From contig NC_091102.1 in NCBI RefSeq assembly GCF_024713975.1, forward strand, positions 26,437,864-26,501,863: a stretch of 64,000 nucleotides of DNA. Direction: 5' to 3'. How positions within the stretch are numbered: position 1 is the first letter of the stretch; each line of letters begins with the position of its first letter. Below are positions 63,469 to 64,000 of the stretch, in pieces. The notes under the pieces were generated by a model. The model saw only the letters and a list, made by a program, of their open reading frames with translations, was not told the DNA's origin and did no database searches. Position numbers and translations under genes: made by a program. The DNA is from Paralichthys olivaceus. Its lineage: Eukaryota; Chordata; Actinopteri; Pleuronectiformes; Paralichthyidae.

Positions 63469-64000
63469 AGAGAAACCATTCTTAAAAAAATAAAGACATT
63501 TGAAATTGAATCAATCATCTCTTGTTTCTTCCTCAATACACCCTGGTGTTCATTTTGTAAGTCATGGTTCCATATAGAGTCAAATATATGATGTGTATAT
63601 GATGTGATTGAAAGCTAGTAATGTCCAATGGGTGCAGGTCGAGGAGGGCATGCAGTGTCCTCGAGCTCTCAGTCAGGCTCCACCCCTCGCTCCTACTAAT
63701 GTGGTCACTTCTGATTTTAAAAAACGAGATGTATTTTCAGACTTTCATTCTTCACATTTTAGATTCACATCTAAAAAGAAATGATTGTAGGGCTCATATC
63801 ATGGAAAACTGTTTGTTTAATATCACATTTAACTGACAGTGTCTGTGATGTCCCATGTGACAGCTTCTGTGATGTCACATGTGACAGTGTCTATGATGTC
63901 AAATGTGACAGTGTCTATGATGTCATATTTGACTTTGATTGTTTAATGTAATTTATCTTTACTTCAAAGCCATCACTACCAGGTTCAGTGCCTATAAGAG
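63469..64000 (+). repeat. Partial unit 24: spacer, 24-bp repeats and TATA-like box only
   Basis: The unit is cut by the window end 2 bp after its TATA-like box (63993-63998). It contains the poly(A) signal for copy 23 (63489-63494) and the four 24-bp repeats (63835-63930). Its coding part lies beyond the window. Confidence 0.95.

Larger units (their letters stand above)
1..64000 (+). repeat. Head-to-tail tandem array of a 2,760-bp gene-bearing unit (23 full copies plus one partial)
   Basis: The sequence beginning AGAGAAACCATTC recurs at 1, 2761, 5521, 8281, 11041, 13790, 16550, 19310, 22070, 24830, 27590, 30350, 33110, 35870, 38630, 41390, 44150, 46910, 49670, 52430, 55190, 57950, 60710 and 63469. 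All spacings are 2,760 bp except unit 5 (2,749) and unit 23 (2,759). Copies differ from each other at only a handful of single bases. The phase chosen for the unit boundary is arbitrary; the natural gene runs from about position 525 of one unit to about position 45 of the next. There is no inverted copy, no inserted element and no unique DNA. The array continues beyond both window ends. Known macrosatellites with coding potential have a similar form; the cause of amplification here is inferred. Confidence 0.99.

Noticed and set aside
1-64000. CRISPR array or bacterial satellite system
   Set aside because: The period is 2,760 bp with full conservation and no spacer/repeat pattern; the introns and AATAAA signals show eukaryotic DNA.
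1-64000. Centromeric or other non-coding satellite
   Set aside because: The unit is long, carries splice sites and an open 457-residue frame, and lacks the short AT-rich monomer typical of centromeric satellites. A chromosomal location cannot be judged from this window.

Overview
The window is one head-to-tail tandem array and nothing else. A 2,760-bp unit is repeated 23 times in full, followed by 532 bp of a 24th copy, all in the same orientation. Units start at 1, 2761, 5521, 8281, 11041, 13790, 16550, 19310, 22070, 24830, 27590, 30350, 33110, 35870, 38630, 41390, 44150, 46910, 49670, 52430, 55190, 57950, 60710 and 63469. Unit 5 is 2,749 bp (11-bp deletion in an intron) and unit 23 is 2,759 bp (1-bp deletion in an exon). 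No unique flank is present, so the array extends past both ends of the window.

The DNA is eukaryotic, most likely teleost fish. Each unit has GT-AG introns with pyrimidine-rich acceptors, a TATA-like box, an AATAAA polyadenylation signal, and in the 3' UTR a piece resembling the conserved core of the V-SINE superfamily, which is abundant in fish genomes.

Each unit reads as one small complete gene. In unit-1 coordinates: spacer (27-366); four 24-bp repeats (367-462); TATA-like box (525-530); exon 1 coding part (665-688); intron 1 (689-1217); exon 2 (1218-2399); intron 2 (2400-2516); exon 3 (2517-2684, stop TGA); V-SINE-like 3' UTR (2693-2753); AATAAA (2781-2786, inside the next unit). All junctions are phase 0. 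The spliced product is a predicted 457-residue, Lys/Glu-rich, soluble coiled-coil protein. Residues 158-402 are themselves a tandem repeat of an 89-residue (267-bp) module, so the locus is a repeat inside a repeat. I do not recognise the family and give no gene symbol.

The units are nearly identical but carry diagnostic substitutions. Units 3, 4, 5, 12 and 13 have Gln75. Units 1, 2 and 6-11 have Lys75 with Trp165/His174. Units 14-23 have Lys75 with Cys165/Arg174 and are almost perfect copies of one another. Shared markers show two-unit blocks (8-9 and 10-11; 3-4 and 12-13), which points to amplification by unequal exchange and gene conversion. Twenty-two copies are open; copy 23 is frameshifted. 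The overall form is a protein-coding macrosatellite, comparable in layout (not in sequence) to mammalian D4Z4/DUX4.
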